NCBI GenBank assembly: GCA_900552905.1 | Contig: USBR01000021.1 | Coordinates: 1 to 18,813 of the forward strand | From: an uncultured Succinatimonas sp. | GTDB taxonomy: Bacteria; Pseudomonadota; Gammaproteobacteria; Enterobacterales; Succinivibrionaceae | Direction of reading: 5' to 3' | Length of the DNA stretch: 18,813 bases | Shown here: in pieces, positions 1 through 6,365 of the stretch | Layout: every line of letters begins with the position of its first letter | Numbering within the stretch: the stretch's first letter is position 1 | Notes under the pieces: generated by a model | What the model saw: only the letters and a program-made list of their open reading frames with translations | What the model was told of the DNA's origin: nothing | Databases searched by the model: none | Made by a program: the position numbers and the translations under genes

Positions 1-94
1 GATGTTAAATTATGTTACTACCCATCAGAGATTCCAACACCAATACGGAAGAACCTCTTTTAACCTTCAACTGAAGATTTTAAAAACTTTACTT

Positions 95-1342
95 TTAGCC
101 AATACGCTTAAAGAGTAAGGAGCCGTTAGTACCGCCGAAACCGAAGTTATTAGATAAGGCGTACTCGATGTCATGCTTCTGAGCGACATTCGGCACTAAG
201 TTGAAATCACCAACCTCTTCCTCAGGGTTAATGAGGTTGATAGTCGGCGGGCAAATCTGATCGACAATAGACATGACAGTGATGATTGCCTCAATCGCAC
301 CTGCGGCACCTAAAAGGTGGCCGGTCATAGACTTAGTAGAGCTCATGCAGGTATTCTTAGGAGCATCACCGAAGATGGACTTAGCGGCGCGTAACTCAGA
401 TAAATCACCAACACCTGTAGAGGTACCGTGGGCGTTAACATAATTAACCTGCTCAGGCTTAACCCCGGCATCCTTGAGGGCTGCCATGATAGAACGGGCA
501 GCACCTTCGCCAGTCTCCGGGGTAGCAGTCATGTGATAAGCATCGCCGGACATACCAAAGCCGCTTAATTCAGCGTAGATACGAGCGCCACGGGCACGAG
601 CATGCTCGTACTCCTCGAGAACTAAAACACCAGCACCATCGCCTAAAACGAAGCCGTCGCGATCGCGATCCCAAGGACGAGAGGCGTGCTCAGGATCATC
701 ATTACGATGAGATAAGGCCTTCATGCAACCGAAGCCACCAATACCCATAGGAGTAGAGGCCTTCTCGGCACCTCCGCAAACCATGACATCAGCATCGCCA
801 TAAGCAATGAGACGAGCGGACATACCGATAGCATGAGTACCAGTTGCACAAGCAGTTACCATAGAGAGATTAGGACCACGTAAGCCCTTCATAATGGATA
901 ACTGTCCTGAAACCATATTGATGATGGTAGAAGGAACGAAGAACGGGCTGATACCACGCGGACCACGAGCGGCCAGACCATTGATGTTCTTCTCAATGAG
1001 GGTTAAACCACCGATACCAGAACCAATCATAGTACCGATACGATCGGCATTTTCGGGGGTGATCTCTAAACCACTGTCCTGTAATGCCATGATGCCGGCG
1101 GCAATACCGTACTGAATGAATACGTCCATCTTGCGCTGATCTTTAGTGGAAATACCCCACTTCTCAGCATCAAAATCTTTGACTAAGCCTGCAATCTTGA
1201 CTGGGAACTCAGTGGTATCGAAATGTTCAATCTTGCTAATACCGCTTTTACCGGCAAGGATATTCTTCCAAGATTCTTCAAGTGTACCGCCTACAGGGCT
1301 AATCATGCCCATGCCAGTCACAACAACCCTACGCATTTGCAC
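95..1342 (-). CDS. fabF: 3-oxoacyl-[acyl-carrier-protein] synthase II (FabF)
   Basis: This cytoplasmic condensing enzyme elongates acyl-ACP with malonyl-ACP in type II fatty acid synthesis; in E. coli it performs the 16:1 to 18:1 step. The 415-residue protein matches the family length (E. coli about 413) and aligns throughout. The catalytic triad is visible: Cys165 in the TACATG motif, His305 in NAHGTST and His342 in GHLLGAAG. The glycine-rich tail [10 protein letters not shown] is intact. The start is a GTG at 1342 with GGAG ten bases upstream; an ATG two codons later (1336) is the alternative, but lies 16 bases from that ribosome site. It is the last gene of the fab cluster in the window. 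A 154-base gap with three inverted repeats separates it from acpP, so it may be expressed differently from acpP. Identity is very secure. Confidence 0.97.
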   Translation of the reverse strand: MQMRRVVVTGMGMISPVGGTLEESWKNILAGKSGISKIEHFDTTEFPVKIAGLVKDFDAEKWGISTKDQRKMDVFIQYGIAAGIMALQDSGLEITPENADRIGTMIGSGIGGLTLIEKNINGLAARGPRGISPFFVPSTIINMVSGQLSIMKGLRGPNLSMVTACATGTHAIGMSARLIAYGDADVMVCGGAEKASTPMGIGGFGCMKALSHRNDDPEHASRPWDRDRDGFVLGDGAGVLVLEEYEHARARGARIYAELSGFGMSGDAYHMTATPETGEGAARSIMAALKDAGVKPEQVNYVNAHGTSTGVGDLSELRAAKSIFGDAPKNTCMSSTKSMTGHLLGAAGAIEAIITVMSIVDQICPPTINLINPEEEVGDFNLVPNVAQKHDIEYALSNNFGFGGTNGSLLFKRIG

Positions 1343-1372
1343 CGTCTATGGTCTCCAATAAATTCTGTTATG

Positions 1373-1386
1373 CTTACAAATGTAAG
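1373..1386. repeat. Palindrome upstream of fabF
   Basis: CTTACA-AA-TGTAAG is a perfect inverted repeat with 6-base arms and a 2-base centre. The centre is too short for an RNA hairpin but suits a dimeric DNA-binding protein. It lies 31 bases before the fabF GTG, inside the acpP-fabF gap. An operator role is inferred from shape and position only; I could not match it to a known regulator's consensus. Confidence 0.4.
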
Positions 1387-1406
1387 ACTACATTTGGCGT
1401 ATTTGA

Positions 1407-1448
1407 TTAGAACAATATGTATTTTATATACAAAACATAGTGTTCTAA
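1407..1448 (-). repeat. Long inverted repeat in acpP-fabF gap
   Basis: TTAGAACAATATG (1407-1419) and CATAGTGTTCTAA (1436-1448) are inverted copies with one mismatch in 13 positions, around a 16-base AT-rich loop. Transcribed on the minus strand, this would form a long stem-loop in the fabF leader. It has no T-run, so it is unlikely to be a terminator. Possible roles are an mRNA-stabilising structure or an operator. Confidence 0.5.
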
Positions 1449-1455
1449 ACATTTA

Positions 1456-1474
1456 AGGCGGGATTTTCCCGCCT
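1456..1474 (-). terminator. GC-rich hairpin after acpP
   Basis: The minus strand reads AGGCGGGA-AAA-TCCCGCCT, an 8-bp GC-rich stem 25 bases after the acpP stop codon, followed by a poor T-tract (TTAAATGTTT). It is probably a leaky terminator or a 3'-end stabiliser for the abundant acpP message that allows some read-through into fabF. The hairpin is plain in the sequence; the termination efficiency is inferred. Confidence 0.6.
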
Positions 1475-1499
1475 CAATATATATAGAACTTCTAAAAGA

Positions 1500-1745
1500 T
1501 TACTTGCCCTGGTGAGCCTTGATGTAATCGATAGCAGCCTGAACAGTGTTGATCTTCTCGGCTTCCTCATCAGGGATTTCGGTCTCGAAGCCTTCTTCGA
1601 GGGCCATTACCAGCTCAACGGTATCGAGAGAGTCAGCACCGAGATCATCGACGAAGGATGCCTCAGGTACAACGTCCTCAGGCTTAACGCCTAACTGTTC
1701 GACAATAATTTTCTTTACGCTTTCTTCAATATTGCTGTTGCTCAT
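1500..1745 (-). CDS. acpP: Acyl carrier protein
   Basis: This is the small acidic carrier that holds growing acyl chains as thioesters on 4'-phosphopantetheine. At 81 residues it has the usual size (E. coli 78) and keeps the [16 protein letters not shown] motif, with the phosphopantetheine site at Ser39. The start ATG has AAGGA six to seven bases upstream. A 196-base gap with a promoter-like TATAAT separates it from fabG, and a GC-rich hairpin follows it. acpP is therefore likely expressed from its own promoter as well as by read-through, fitting the high demand for the protein. The sequence shows no anomalies. Confidence 0.98.
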   Translation of the reverse strand: MSNSNIEESVKKIIVEQLGVKPEDVVPEASFVDDLGADSLDTVELVMALEEGFETEIPDEEAEKINTVQAAIDYIKAHQGK

Positions 1746-1798
1746 TTGTTTCCTTGATCAGTCTGCTAAGCAGTTACTGTCCTATGTTTATTTAAGAT

Positions 1799-1814
1799 CC
1801 TGACGACTGTCAGG
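1799..1814 (-). repeat. 5' leader stem-loop of acpP
   Basis: CCTGAC-GACT-GTCAGG forms a 6-bp stem with a 4-base loop between the putative acpP -10 box and the start codon, so it would lie in the acpP 5' untranslated region. A second small inverted repeat, CTGC-TAA-GCAG (1763-1773), lies closer to the start. A role in message stability is an inference. Confidence 0.4.
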
Positions 1815-1834
1815 CACCAAAAAATCTACTATGT

Positions 1835-1840
1835 ATTATA
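1835..1840 (-). promoter_or_regulatory. Putative acpP promoter -10 box
   Basis: The minus strand carries a perfect TATAAT, about 90 bases upstream of the acpP ATG, in AT-rich sequence. No convincing -35 box sits 16-18 bases upstream (the hexamer at 17 bases is TATCCA), so activator help or a weak -35 would be needed. The call rests on the perfect -10 and the unusually wide fabG-acpP gap. Confidence 0.45.
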
Positions 1841-1941
1841 TATGCTTTCTCACAATTTGGATAGACGGCAAGCTAAAAATAGCTTAAAAAACTACATCAA
1901 TCACATAATTGAAAACGCATAATCCAAATCTTTGACTTAAA

Positions 1942-2688
1942 TTAGTCGCAGTACATACCACCGTTAACATCGATGCAGGTACCGGTAATATAGTTAGCCA
2001 AATCCGAGGCTAAGAATACGGCGGCGCCGGCGATGTCATCGACACTAGCAGCTCTCTTAGCCGGGATAGAAGCTAACCAAGACTTTAACTGCTCCTCAGA
2101 TAAAGCTTCAGTCATCTCAGTGGCAACAAAGCCCGGACAGATGCAGTTTACAGTGATACCGCGAGAGGCTACTTCCTTAGCTAAAGACTTGCTAAAGCCG
2201 ATTAAACCGGCCTTGGCAGTAGCATAATTGCACTGACCGGCGTTACCAGTTTCACCGACAATAGAAGAGATATTGATAATGCGACCTGCGCGCTTTTTCA
2301 TCATGAGGCTGACAAAAGCCTTAGATAAACGGACAGCGGCAAAGAGATTGCACTGTAAGACGTCATTCCAATCCTGATCCTTCATACGCATGAAGAGACC
2401 GTCACGGGTAATACCGGCATTGTTTACTAAAATGTCAGGCACAGCACCGTTCTTCTCTAAAACCCAAGCCACAGCGGCATCTACAGAGGCATTATCAAGA
2501 CCATTCATGACAAAGCCCTCGCCCTTACCATTGAGGGACTCGGTGATAGCAGCTGCACCCTTTTCAGAGGTAGCACTGCCATAAACCTTAGCCCCAAGCT
2601 CAGCGAAAGCTAAAGCAATGGCCTTACCGATACCACGAGAGGCACCGGTTACAACAACGGTCTTACCAGTAAAATCTAATGAAAACAT
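1942..2688 (-). CDS. fabG: 3-oxoacyl-[acyl-carrier-protein] reductase (FabG)
   Basis: This NADPH-dependent short-chain dehydrogenase/reductase performs the first reduction of each fatty-acid elongation cycle. It has 248 residues against 244 in E. coli, and the two align throughout. The Rossmann nucleotide motif TGASRGIG is at residues 14-21, followed by NNAGITRD near 90. The catalytic Ser142, Tyr155 and Lys159 (YATAK) are present, and the C-terminus ends in the typical VNGGMY. The start ATG has a strong GAGGAGAG site placed in the 12-base gap after fabD, so fabD and fabG are almost certainly cotranscribed. The wide gap to acpP downstream marks the end of that tight pair. Confidence 0.97.
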   Translation of the reverse strand: MFSLDFTGKTVVVTGASRGIGKAIALAFAELGAKVYGSATSEKGAAAITESLNGKGEGFVMNGLDNASVDAAVAWVLEKNGAVPDILVNNAGITRDGLFMRMKDQDWNDVLQCNLFAAVRLSKAFVSLMMKKRAGRIINISSIVGETGNAGQCNYATAKAGLIGFSKSLAKEVASRGITVNCICPGFVATEMTEALSEEQLKSWLASIPAKRAASVDDIAGAAVFLASDLANYITGTCIDVNGGMYCD

Positions 2689-2700
2689 GCTCTCTCCTCA

Positions 2701-3633
2701 TTATGCTAAAGTAGCTACAGTCTTCTCTAAGGTCTCAGCATTGCAGACATTAGCAGCACCTAAGGTCTTATCGATGCGGCGATTTAAACCACATAAAACC
2801 TTATTAGGACCAACTTCAACTAAAACCTCAACCCCGTCAGCCTTTAAAGCCTGAACCGTCTCAACCCAACGAACCGGGCCTGTAAGCTGAGCAATCAAAG
2901 CCTTCTTTAAGTCCTCAGCTTTAGTGAAAGGCTTAGCCTCAGCATTGACATAAACCGGAAGCTCTGCGTCCTTTAAGGAAAGCTTAGCTAAAGCCTCCTG
3001 TAATCTGTCAGCTGCCGGCTTCATTAACGGGCAGTGAGACGGAGCGGAAACTGCTAAAGGTACAACACGGCGTGCACCACGAGCGGTGAACTCAGCACAA
3101 GCTCTATCGCAAGCCCCCTTGCTACCGGAAATTACAACCTGACCTGGGGTATTGAAGTTAGCAGCCCAAACGGCGTCACCCTCAACGGAGACGGCCTTGC
3201 AGACTTCGATAATGACATCATCATCAATGCCTAAAACAGCAGCCATAGCGCCCTGACCTACAGGTACAGCCTCCTGCATGGCCTGACCGCGCAGACGGAC
3301 TAAGCGTAAGGCATCGGCAAAATCTAAAACACCAGCTGCGACTAAGGCAGAGTACTCACCTAAGCTGTGGCCAGCTACGGCACAAGGGGCACCTACAGTT
3401 TCCTTTAAGACACGGAAGGCGGCAATAGAGGCAGTTAAAATAGCCGGCTGAGTGACCTCAGTACGGTTTAACTCGCTCTCAGGTCCATTAAGGGTGACCT
3501 CCTTCATGTCATAGCCTAAAGCCTCGGAAGCCTCGGCATAGGTTTTAGCAACAATCTCATTGTCCATAAAGTCCTGGAACATACCTACAGACTGAGAACC
3601 CTGACCTGGAAATACGGCTGCGTATTTTTTCAT
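2701..3633 (-). CDS. fabD: Malonyl-CoA:ACP transacylase (FabD)
   Basis: FabD moves malonyl groups from CoA to acyl carrier protein, supplying the extender unit to FabH and FabF. The 310-residue length is typical. The N-terminal FPGQGSQ motif is at residues 8-14, the nucleophile elbow GHSLGEY has Ser90, and the substrate-carboxylate arginine is Arg115 (RLRGQAM). The catalytic His200 lies in SAPSHCPLM. The ATG is preceded by AGGAG with 5-base spacing, and that ribosome site directly abuts the T-tract of a terminator-like hairpin. fabD expression may therefore depend on read-through of that hairpin. It sits 12 bases before fabG. Confidence 0.97.
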   Translation of the reverse strand: MKKYAAVFPGQGSQSVGMFQDFMDNEIVAKTYAEASEALGYDMKEVTLNGPESELNRTEVTQPAILTASIAAFRVLKETVGAPCAVAGHSLGEYSALVAAGVLDFADALRLVRLRGQAMQEAVPVGQGAMAAVLGIDDDVIIEVCKAVSVEGDAVWAANFNTPGQVVISGSKGACDRACAEFTARGARRVVPLAVSAPSHCPLMKPAADRLQEALAKLSLKDAELPVYVNAEAKPFTKAEDLKKALIAQLTGPVRWVETVQALKADGVEVLVEVGPNKVLCGLNRRIDKTLGAANVCNAETLEKTVATLA

Positions 3634-3643
3634 GTTTGCTCCT

Positions 3644-3669
3644 AAAAAAAAGAGCCTAAAGCTCTTTTT
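3644..3669 (-). terminator. Terminator-like hairpin between fabH and fabD
   Basis: On the minus strand, AAAAAGAGC and GCTCTTTTT form a 9-bp stem around the loop TTTAG, followed by an eight-T run (3644-3651). This is a textbook intrinsic terminator shape, with a modest GC core of four pairs. The T-run is immediately followed by the fabD ribosome site AGGAG (3639-3643), so it lies inside the cluster. It could be a partial terminator that lowers fabD-fabG expression relative to fabH, or an attenuator. Confidence 0.65.
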
Positions 3670-3687
3670 GTATTTTAAAAATTCTGA

Positions 3688-4641
3688 TTAATAGCGAACT
3701 AAGGCTGAGGCCCAAGTGAAACCACCACCAAAGGACTCTAATAAAAGGGTATTACCGCGCTGAATACGGCCTGAGCGAATGCCTTCATCTAAGGCTAAGG
3801 CTACTGAAGCTGAGGAGGTATTGCCCTGCTTGTCTAAGGTGACGATAACCTGCGACATATCTAAATGTAATTTTTTAGCAGTGGCGGCGATGATACGTAA
3901 ATTAGCCTGATGCGGAACTAAGAAATCTAAGTCCTCATCCTTTAAATTACCCATCTCTAAGGTCTTAGTCACAAGCTTAGCTAAGGAGACTACGGCATGC
4001 TTGAAGACATCATTGCCCTTCATATAGAGATAGCAACCCTCAGTGCTACCGCCTCGTTGCGGGTTCTTTAAGGATAAAAGCGGACCAAACTGTGGATCAG
4101 CTGACATGTGAACAGCTAAAGTGCCTTCCTCTTCTGAGGCGCCTAAAACTAAGGCACCGGCACCATCACCAAAAAGGATAATGGTAGAGCGATCGTTAGG
4201 ATCGCAGGCACGGGACATCATATCAGAGCCAATAATCAGGACTTTTTTAGCCTGACCTGACATGATCATAGAATGAGCTAAGCAATAACCATAGCTAAAG
4301 CCGGCGCAAGCTGCGGCTAAATCAAAGGCGGGAACGCCATTGATACCTAAGGTACCAGCAATTTCCACAGCTGAAGACGGGAAGGCCTTCTCACCTGTTG
4401 TGGTAGCACAGATAACGAGATCGATTTCCGAAGGCTCAACGGCGGCAGCTTCTAAAGCTCTCTTAGCGGCGATAGCGCCCATGGAAGCGACGGTTTCGTC
4501 GGCTGCGGCAATACGTCTTTCTTTGATGCCGGTGCGCTCGATAATCCACGCATCGGAAGTATCAACCATACGTTCCAAATCAGCATTGGTACGCACCTGT
4601 TGCGGCAGATAGCCGCCGGTTCCAAGAATTCTGGTAAACAA
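3688..4641 (-). CDS. fabH: 3-oxoacyl-[acyl-carrier-protein] synthase III (FabH)
   Basis: FabH starts fatty acid synthesis by condensing acetyl-CoA with malonyl-ACP. The 317 residues match E. coli in length, and the catalytic residues fall at the same numbers: Cys112 (AAACAGF), His244 (PHQANLRI) and Asn274 (QGNTSSAS). The C-terminal glycine-rich FGGGFTWASALVRY is intact. The start is a TTG at 4641: the protein aligns with E. coli from that codon, the next in-frame ATG is 24 codons inside conserved sequence, and GAGG lies seven bases upstream. The rare start codon may lower translation of this initiating enzyme. A 76-base gap separates it from plsX. Confidence 0.97.
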   Translation of the reverse strand: MFTRILGTGGYLPQQVRTNADLERMVDTSDAWIIERTGIKERRIAAADETVASMGAIAAKRALEAAAVEPSEIDLVICATTTGEKAFPSSAVEIAGTLGINGVPAFDLAAACAGFSYGYCLAHSMIMSGQAKKVLIIGSDMMSRACDPNDRSTIILFGDGAGALVLGASEEEGTLAVHMSADPQFGPLLSLKNPQRGGSTEGCYLYMKGNDVFKHAVVSLAKLVTKTLEMGNLKDEDLDFLVPHQANLRIIAATAKKLHLDMSQVIVTLDKQGNTSSASVALALDEGIRSGRIQRGNTLLLESFGGGFTWASALVRY

Positions 4642-4678
4642 GGAAGATCCTCAATTATCTAGTCTGACACAATGATCT

Positions 4679-4687
4679 ATTTTAGCA
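4679..4687 (-). promoter_or_regulatory. Possible extended -10 element before fabH
   Basis: The minus strand in the plsX-fabH gap reads TGCTAAAAT, the TGn-TAAAAT form of an extended -10 element, about 38 bases before the fabH TTG. There is no recognisable -35. It could be an internal promoter for fabH, but short AT-rich matches of this kind arise by chance. Confidence 0.25.
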
Positions 4688-4717
4688 AAAATGCCGGCGC
4701 TTTATATGAGCTAGGTG

Positions 4718-5722
4718 TTATTTTTTGCGCTTTAATGTCGATTCGATGGCTGAAGCTAAGTCTACACTCGCAGAATTAGCCGCCTCCACCATAGCTACAG
4801 CTAAGGCTTCATCGCCAGCGCTCGCATGACTTTTAACTACAATACCGTTCACACCTAAAAGCGGCGAACCATTGTATTGCCAAGGTAAAAGCCAACTCGG
4901 CCACGCCATCTTGGCAAAATAACGCTTAAGACCTGGACCCTTAGCAAAAATACTGGCCACCCCCTCAGCGGCCTTTAGGGCGACATTACCGGTAAAGCCA
5001 TCGGTAACGATGACATCGGCATCTCCCGTAAAGAGGTGATTGGCCTCGACATAACCTTGAAAGTAAAGGTCGCGATCGGCATCTAAAATATCGCGTAAGG
5101 CTCTAATTTGCGACGAGCCCTTATTGCGCTCTACCCCCACATTTAAAATGGCGACGCGAGCTTGCTCATAACCTAGGGCAACATGAGCATAGGCACTGCC
5201 TAAAAGGGCAAAATCATGCATATCCTCGATCTTACAGCTAGCATTAGCGCCTAGATCGAGCATAACGGAGAAGCGTCCAATACCCGCGGGAATTTTAGCC
5301 GCTAAGGCCGGACGCATATTATTGACTGTACCTAAAATATGGCGAGCTAAAGCTACTAAGGGGCCGGTACCGCCACCTGAGACCATAGCATCAGCCTCAC
5401 CGTTTTTAACGCACATAATCGCCTGACGCATAGCGGCATGGCGATAGCCTGTAAGCACGCGACGGGGCTCTTCATCCTGAGGGATAGCTTGTGGCGCTAA
5501 ACGGAAGGTATAGCTTTTAGGATTGATGCCTGAGCGGGCTAAATCCTGCTGAAGCTCAGCTGTACCAAATACAATTAAATGGATCGAAGGATTCATAGCT
5601 AGTGCAAAGCGCACTGCACTGACTATACTGCTAGTACTGCGGTTATCACCACCGGTACCGTCTAAAGCAATGGTAATAGAATTTGATTTCACAATATTGA
5701 AAAGGGCGTTATGTTTTTGCAT
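4718..5722 (-). CDS. plsX: Phosphate acyltransferase (PlsX)
   Basis: PlsX converts acyl-ACP to acyl-phosphate, feeding PlsY in phospholipid synthesis, and is a peripheral membrane enzyme. The family fold can be followed along the protein: DGTGGD (21-26; family consensus D-x-MGGD), LDLGAN, TDGFTGNVALK and QYNGSPLLGV with VKSH. It differs from the usual pattern in the normally very conserved SAGNTGA motif, which reads SGGGTGP at 115-121. At 334 residues it is slightly shorter than E. coli's 356. The start is uncertain. ATG 5722 has GGAG ten bases upstream but lies within a strong hairpin and adds about 10 residues to the family N-terminus; GTG 5692 fits the family start better (324 residues) but lacks a ribosome site. 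It follows rpmF, as in E. coli. Confidence 0.93.
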   Translation of the reverse strand: MQKHNALFNIVKSNSITIALDGTGGDNRSTSSIVSAVRFALAMNPSIHLIVFGTAELQQDLARSGINPKSYTFRLAPQAIPQDEEPRRVLTGYRHAAMRQAIMCVKNGEADAMVSGGGTGPLVALARHILGTVNNMRPALAAKIPAGIGRFSVMLDLGANASCKIEDMHDFALLGSAYAHVALGYEQARVAILNVGVERNKGSSQIRALRDILDADRDLYFQGYVEANHLFTGDADVIVTDGFTGNVALKAAEGVASIFAKGPGLKRYFAKMAWPSWLLPWQYNGSPLLGVNGIVVKSHASAGDEALAVAMVEAANSASVDLASAIESTLKRKK

Positions 5723-5730
5723 AACGCCCT
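5703..5730 (-). promoter_or_regulatory. Hairpin overlapping the plsX start
   Basis: AGGGCGTTATG (minus strand 5730-5720) pairs perfectly with CATAACGCCCT (5713-5703) around the 6-base loop CAAAAA, and is followed by TTTTC. The 11-bp stem contains the ATG start at 5722 in its first arm and plsX codons in its second. It can act either as an intrinsic terminator between rpmF and plsX or as a structure blocking translation of plsX. The stem is seen directly; its role is inferred. Confidence 0.6.
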
Positions 5731-5814
5731 ATCTCCATAATGGATTAGTCATCAATGAGGGAATTAGCAGCTAATACCATCATTGCCTAACCTATTGAAA
5801 ATTACAAAGTCGGA

Positions 5815-6003
5815 TTACTTCTCAACCTTAGCAGGGGTGAGGTTTAACTTCTCACCACGATAGTAACCGTTCGGAGTCATATTGTGACGAATATGAACTT
5901 CTTTGGAATTGGAATCAATGGATAACTGCATCGCTGATAAAGCATCATGGGAACGACGCATGTCACGGCGTGAACGGGACTTATGAGTCTGCTGAACTGC
6001 CAT
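5815..6003 (-). CDS. rpmF: 50S ribosomal protein L32
   Basis: L32 is a small basic protein of the large ribosomal subunit. The 62 residues begin MAVQQ, carry the diagnostic basic block [13 protein letters not shown] at about 10-22, and end with the conserved GYYRG segment, all as in E. coli (57 residues). The C-terminal tail is a few residues longer. The ATG has AGGAGA seven bases upstream. It is followed by plsX, the usual order. Upstream are a strong promoter and a hairpin-rich leader of about 90 nt, and tandem terminators separate it from yceD, so transcription of the rpmF-plsX-fab unit probably starts here. Confidence 0.97.
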   Translation of the reverse strand: MAVQQTHKSRSRRDMRRSHDALSAMQLSIDSNSKEVHIRHNMTPNGYYRGEKLNLTPAKVEK

Positions 6004-6024
6004 TGCTGTCTCCTAAATTTTCTT

Positions 6025-6051
6025 AAAAAACTGCGGAGAAACATACCCCGC
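6025..6051 (-). promoter_or_regulatory. Terminator-like hairpin in the rpmF leader
   Basis: Minus-strand GCGGGG (6051-6046) pairs with CTCCGC (6038-6033), with one G-U pair, around a 7-base loop; two bases later comes a run of six T (6030-6025). The hairpin ends about 12 bases before the rpmF ribosome site. Lying between promoter and gene, it looks like an attenuator of rpmF expression. Whether a competing antiterminator exists is not clear from reading alone. Confidence 0.5.
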
Positions 6052-6073
6052 TTGCTGTATTAAACCAAATTTC

Positions 6074-6090
6074 TACCACCATGTGTGGTA
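6074..6090 (-). repeat. Stem-loop at the start of the rpmF leader
   Basis: TACCAC-CATGT-GTGGTA forms a 6-bp stem with a 5-base loop. It begins about five bases after the predicted transcription start, so it would cap the 5' end of the rpmF message. Such 5' stems commonly protect mRNA from RNase E; that role is inferred here. Confidence 0.45.
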
Positions 6091-6101
6091 CTAAGCGCAA
6101 T

Positions 6102-6130
6102 ATTATACGCTCAAAACTATATCTCTTCAA
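6102..6130 (-). promoter_or_regulatory. Sigma70-type promoter for rpmF-plsX-fab
   Basis: The minus strand has TTGAAG (6130-6125) as -35, a 17-base spacer, and a perfect TATAAT (6107-6102) as -10. Predicted start of transcription is near 6095, giving a leader of about 92 nt. It is the best promoter match in the window, and it sits just downstream of the yceD terminators where a new transcription unit would be expected. Confidence 0.75.
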
Positions 6131-6288
6131 GAGTTTTCATTAAATAAATCGAAGCTAAATCACTAAAATTAATGCTGATCATTAATGACTTAGAGCATAC
6201 GCGCGCACGGCTCTAGCTTACACTAAAAAGCCGCCAAAAAGATGCTTTAATGCTCTTAGAGAGTTAAAAAAATTTTGTGCTTTTAAGT
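6131..6288. other. Noncoding spacer upstream of the rpmF promoter
   Basis: This is the gene-free central part of the yceD-rpmF gap. It is AT-rich and I see no credible reading frame. TAGAGC (6191-6196) and GCTCTA (6210-6215) form a small inverted repeat around a GC-rich 13-base centre. Its function is unknown; upstream regulatory sequence for the rpmF promoter is possible. Confidence 0.5.
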
Positions 6289-6328
6289 AAAAATTCTGAG
6301 CTTTATGCCTAAGCAATTAAGCTCAGAA
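6289..6328 (-). terminator. Second (distal) terminator after yceD
   Basis: TTCTGAGCTT (minus strand 6328-6319) pairs perfectly with AAGCTCAGAA (6303-6294) over 10 bp, with a 15-base loop, followed by five T (6293-6289). It lies directly behind the first yceD terminator, making a tandem pair. Confidence 0.7.
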
Positions 6329-6355
6329 AATTAAGGCCCACGCTTTGGGCCTTAA
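6327..6355 (-). terminator. First terminator after yceD
   Basis: A perfect 10-bp stem, TTAAGGCCCA (6355-6346) with TGGGCCTTAA (6340-6331), has a 5-base loop and is followed by TTTT (6330-6327) on the minus strand. It begins about 10 bases after the yceD stop codon. It is a good intrinsic terminator for yceD, and shares its last bases with the next hairpin. Confidence 0.8.
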
Positions 6356-6365
6356 ATTAAAAAAA

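Noticed and set aside
65..76. CTTCA-AC-TGAAG as a fabF terminator
   Set aside because: The 2-base centre cannot form a stable RNA loop and no T-run follows on the minus strand.
1..94. Possible gene downstream of fabF (for example pabC) at the left edge
   Set aside because: All three minus-strand frames contain stops before the edge and no start with a ribosome site is visible, so nothing can be supported.
1373..1386. Assigning the palindrome to FabR or FadR
   Set aside because: I could not match it to either consensus with confidence, so it is reported only as an unnamed operator candidate.
1870..1885. AAGCTA-AAAA-TAGCTT hairpin as a fabG terminator
   Set aside because: On the minus strand the T-run precedes rather than follows the stem, and the stem is AT-rich.
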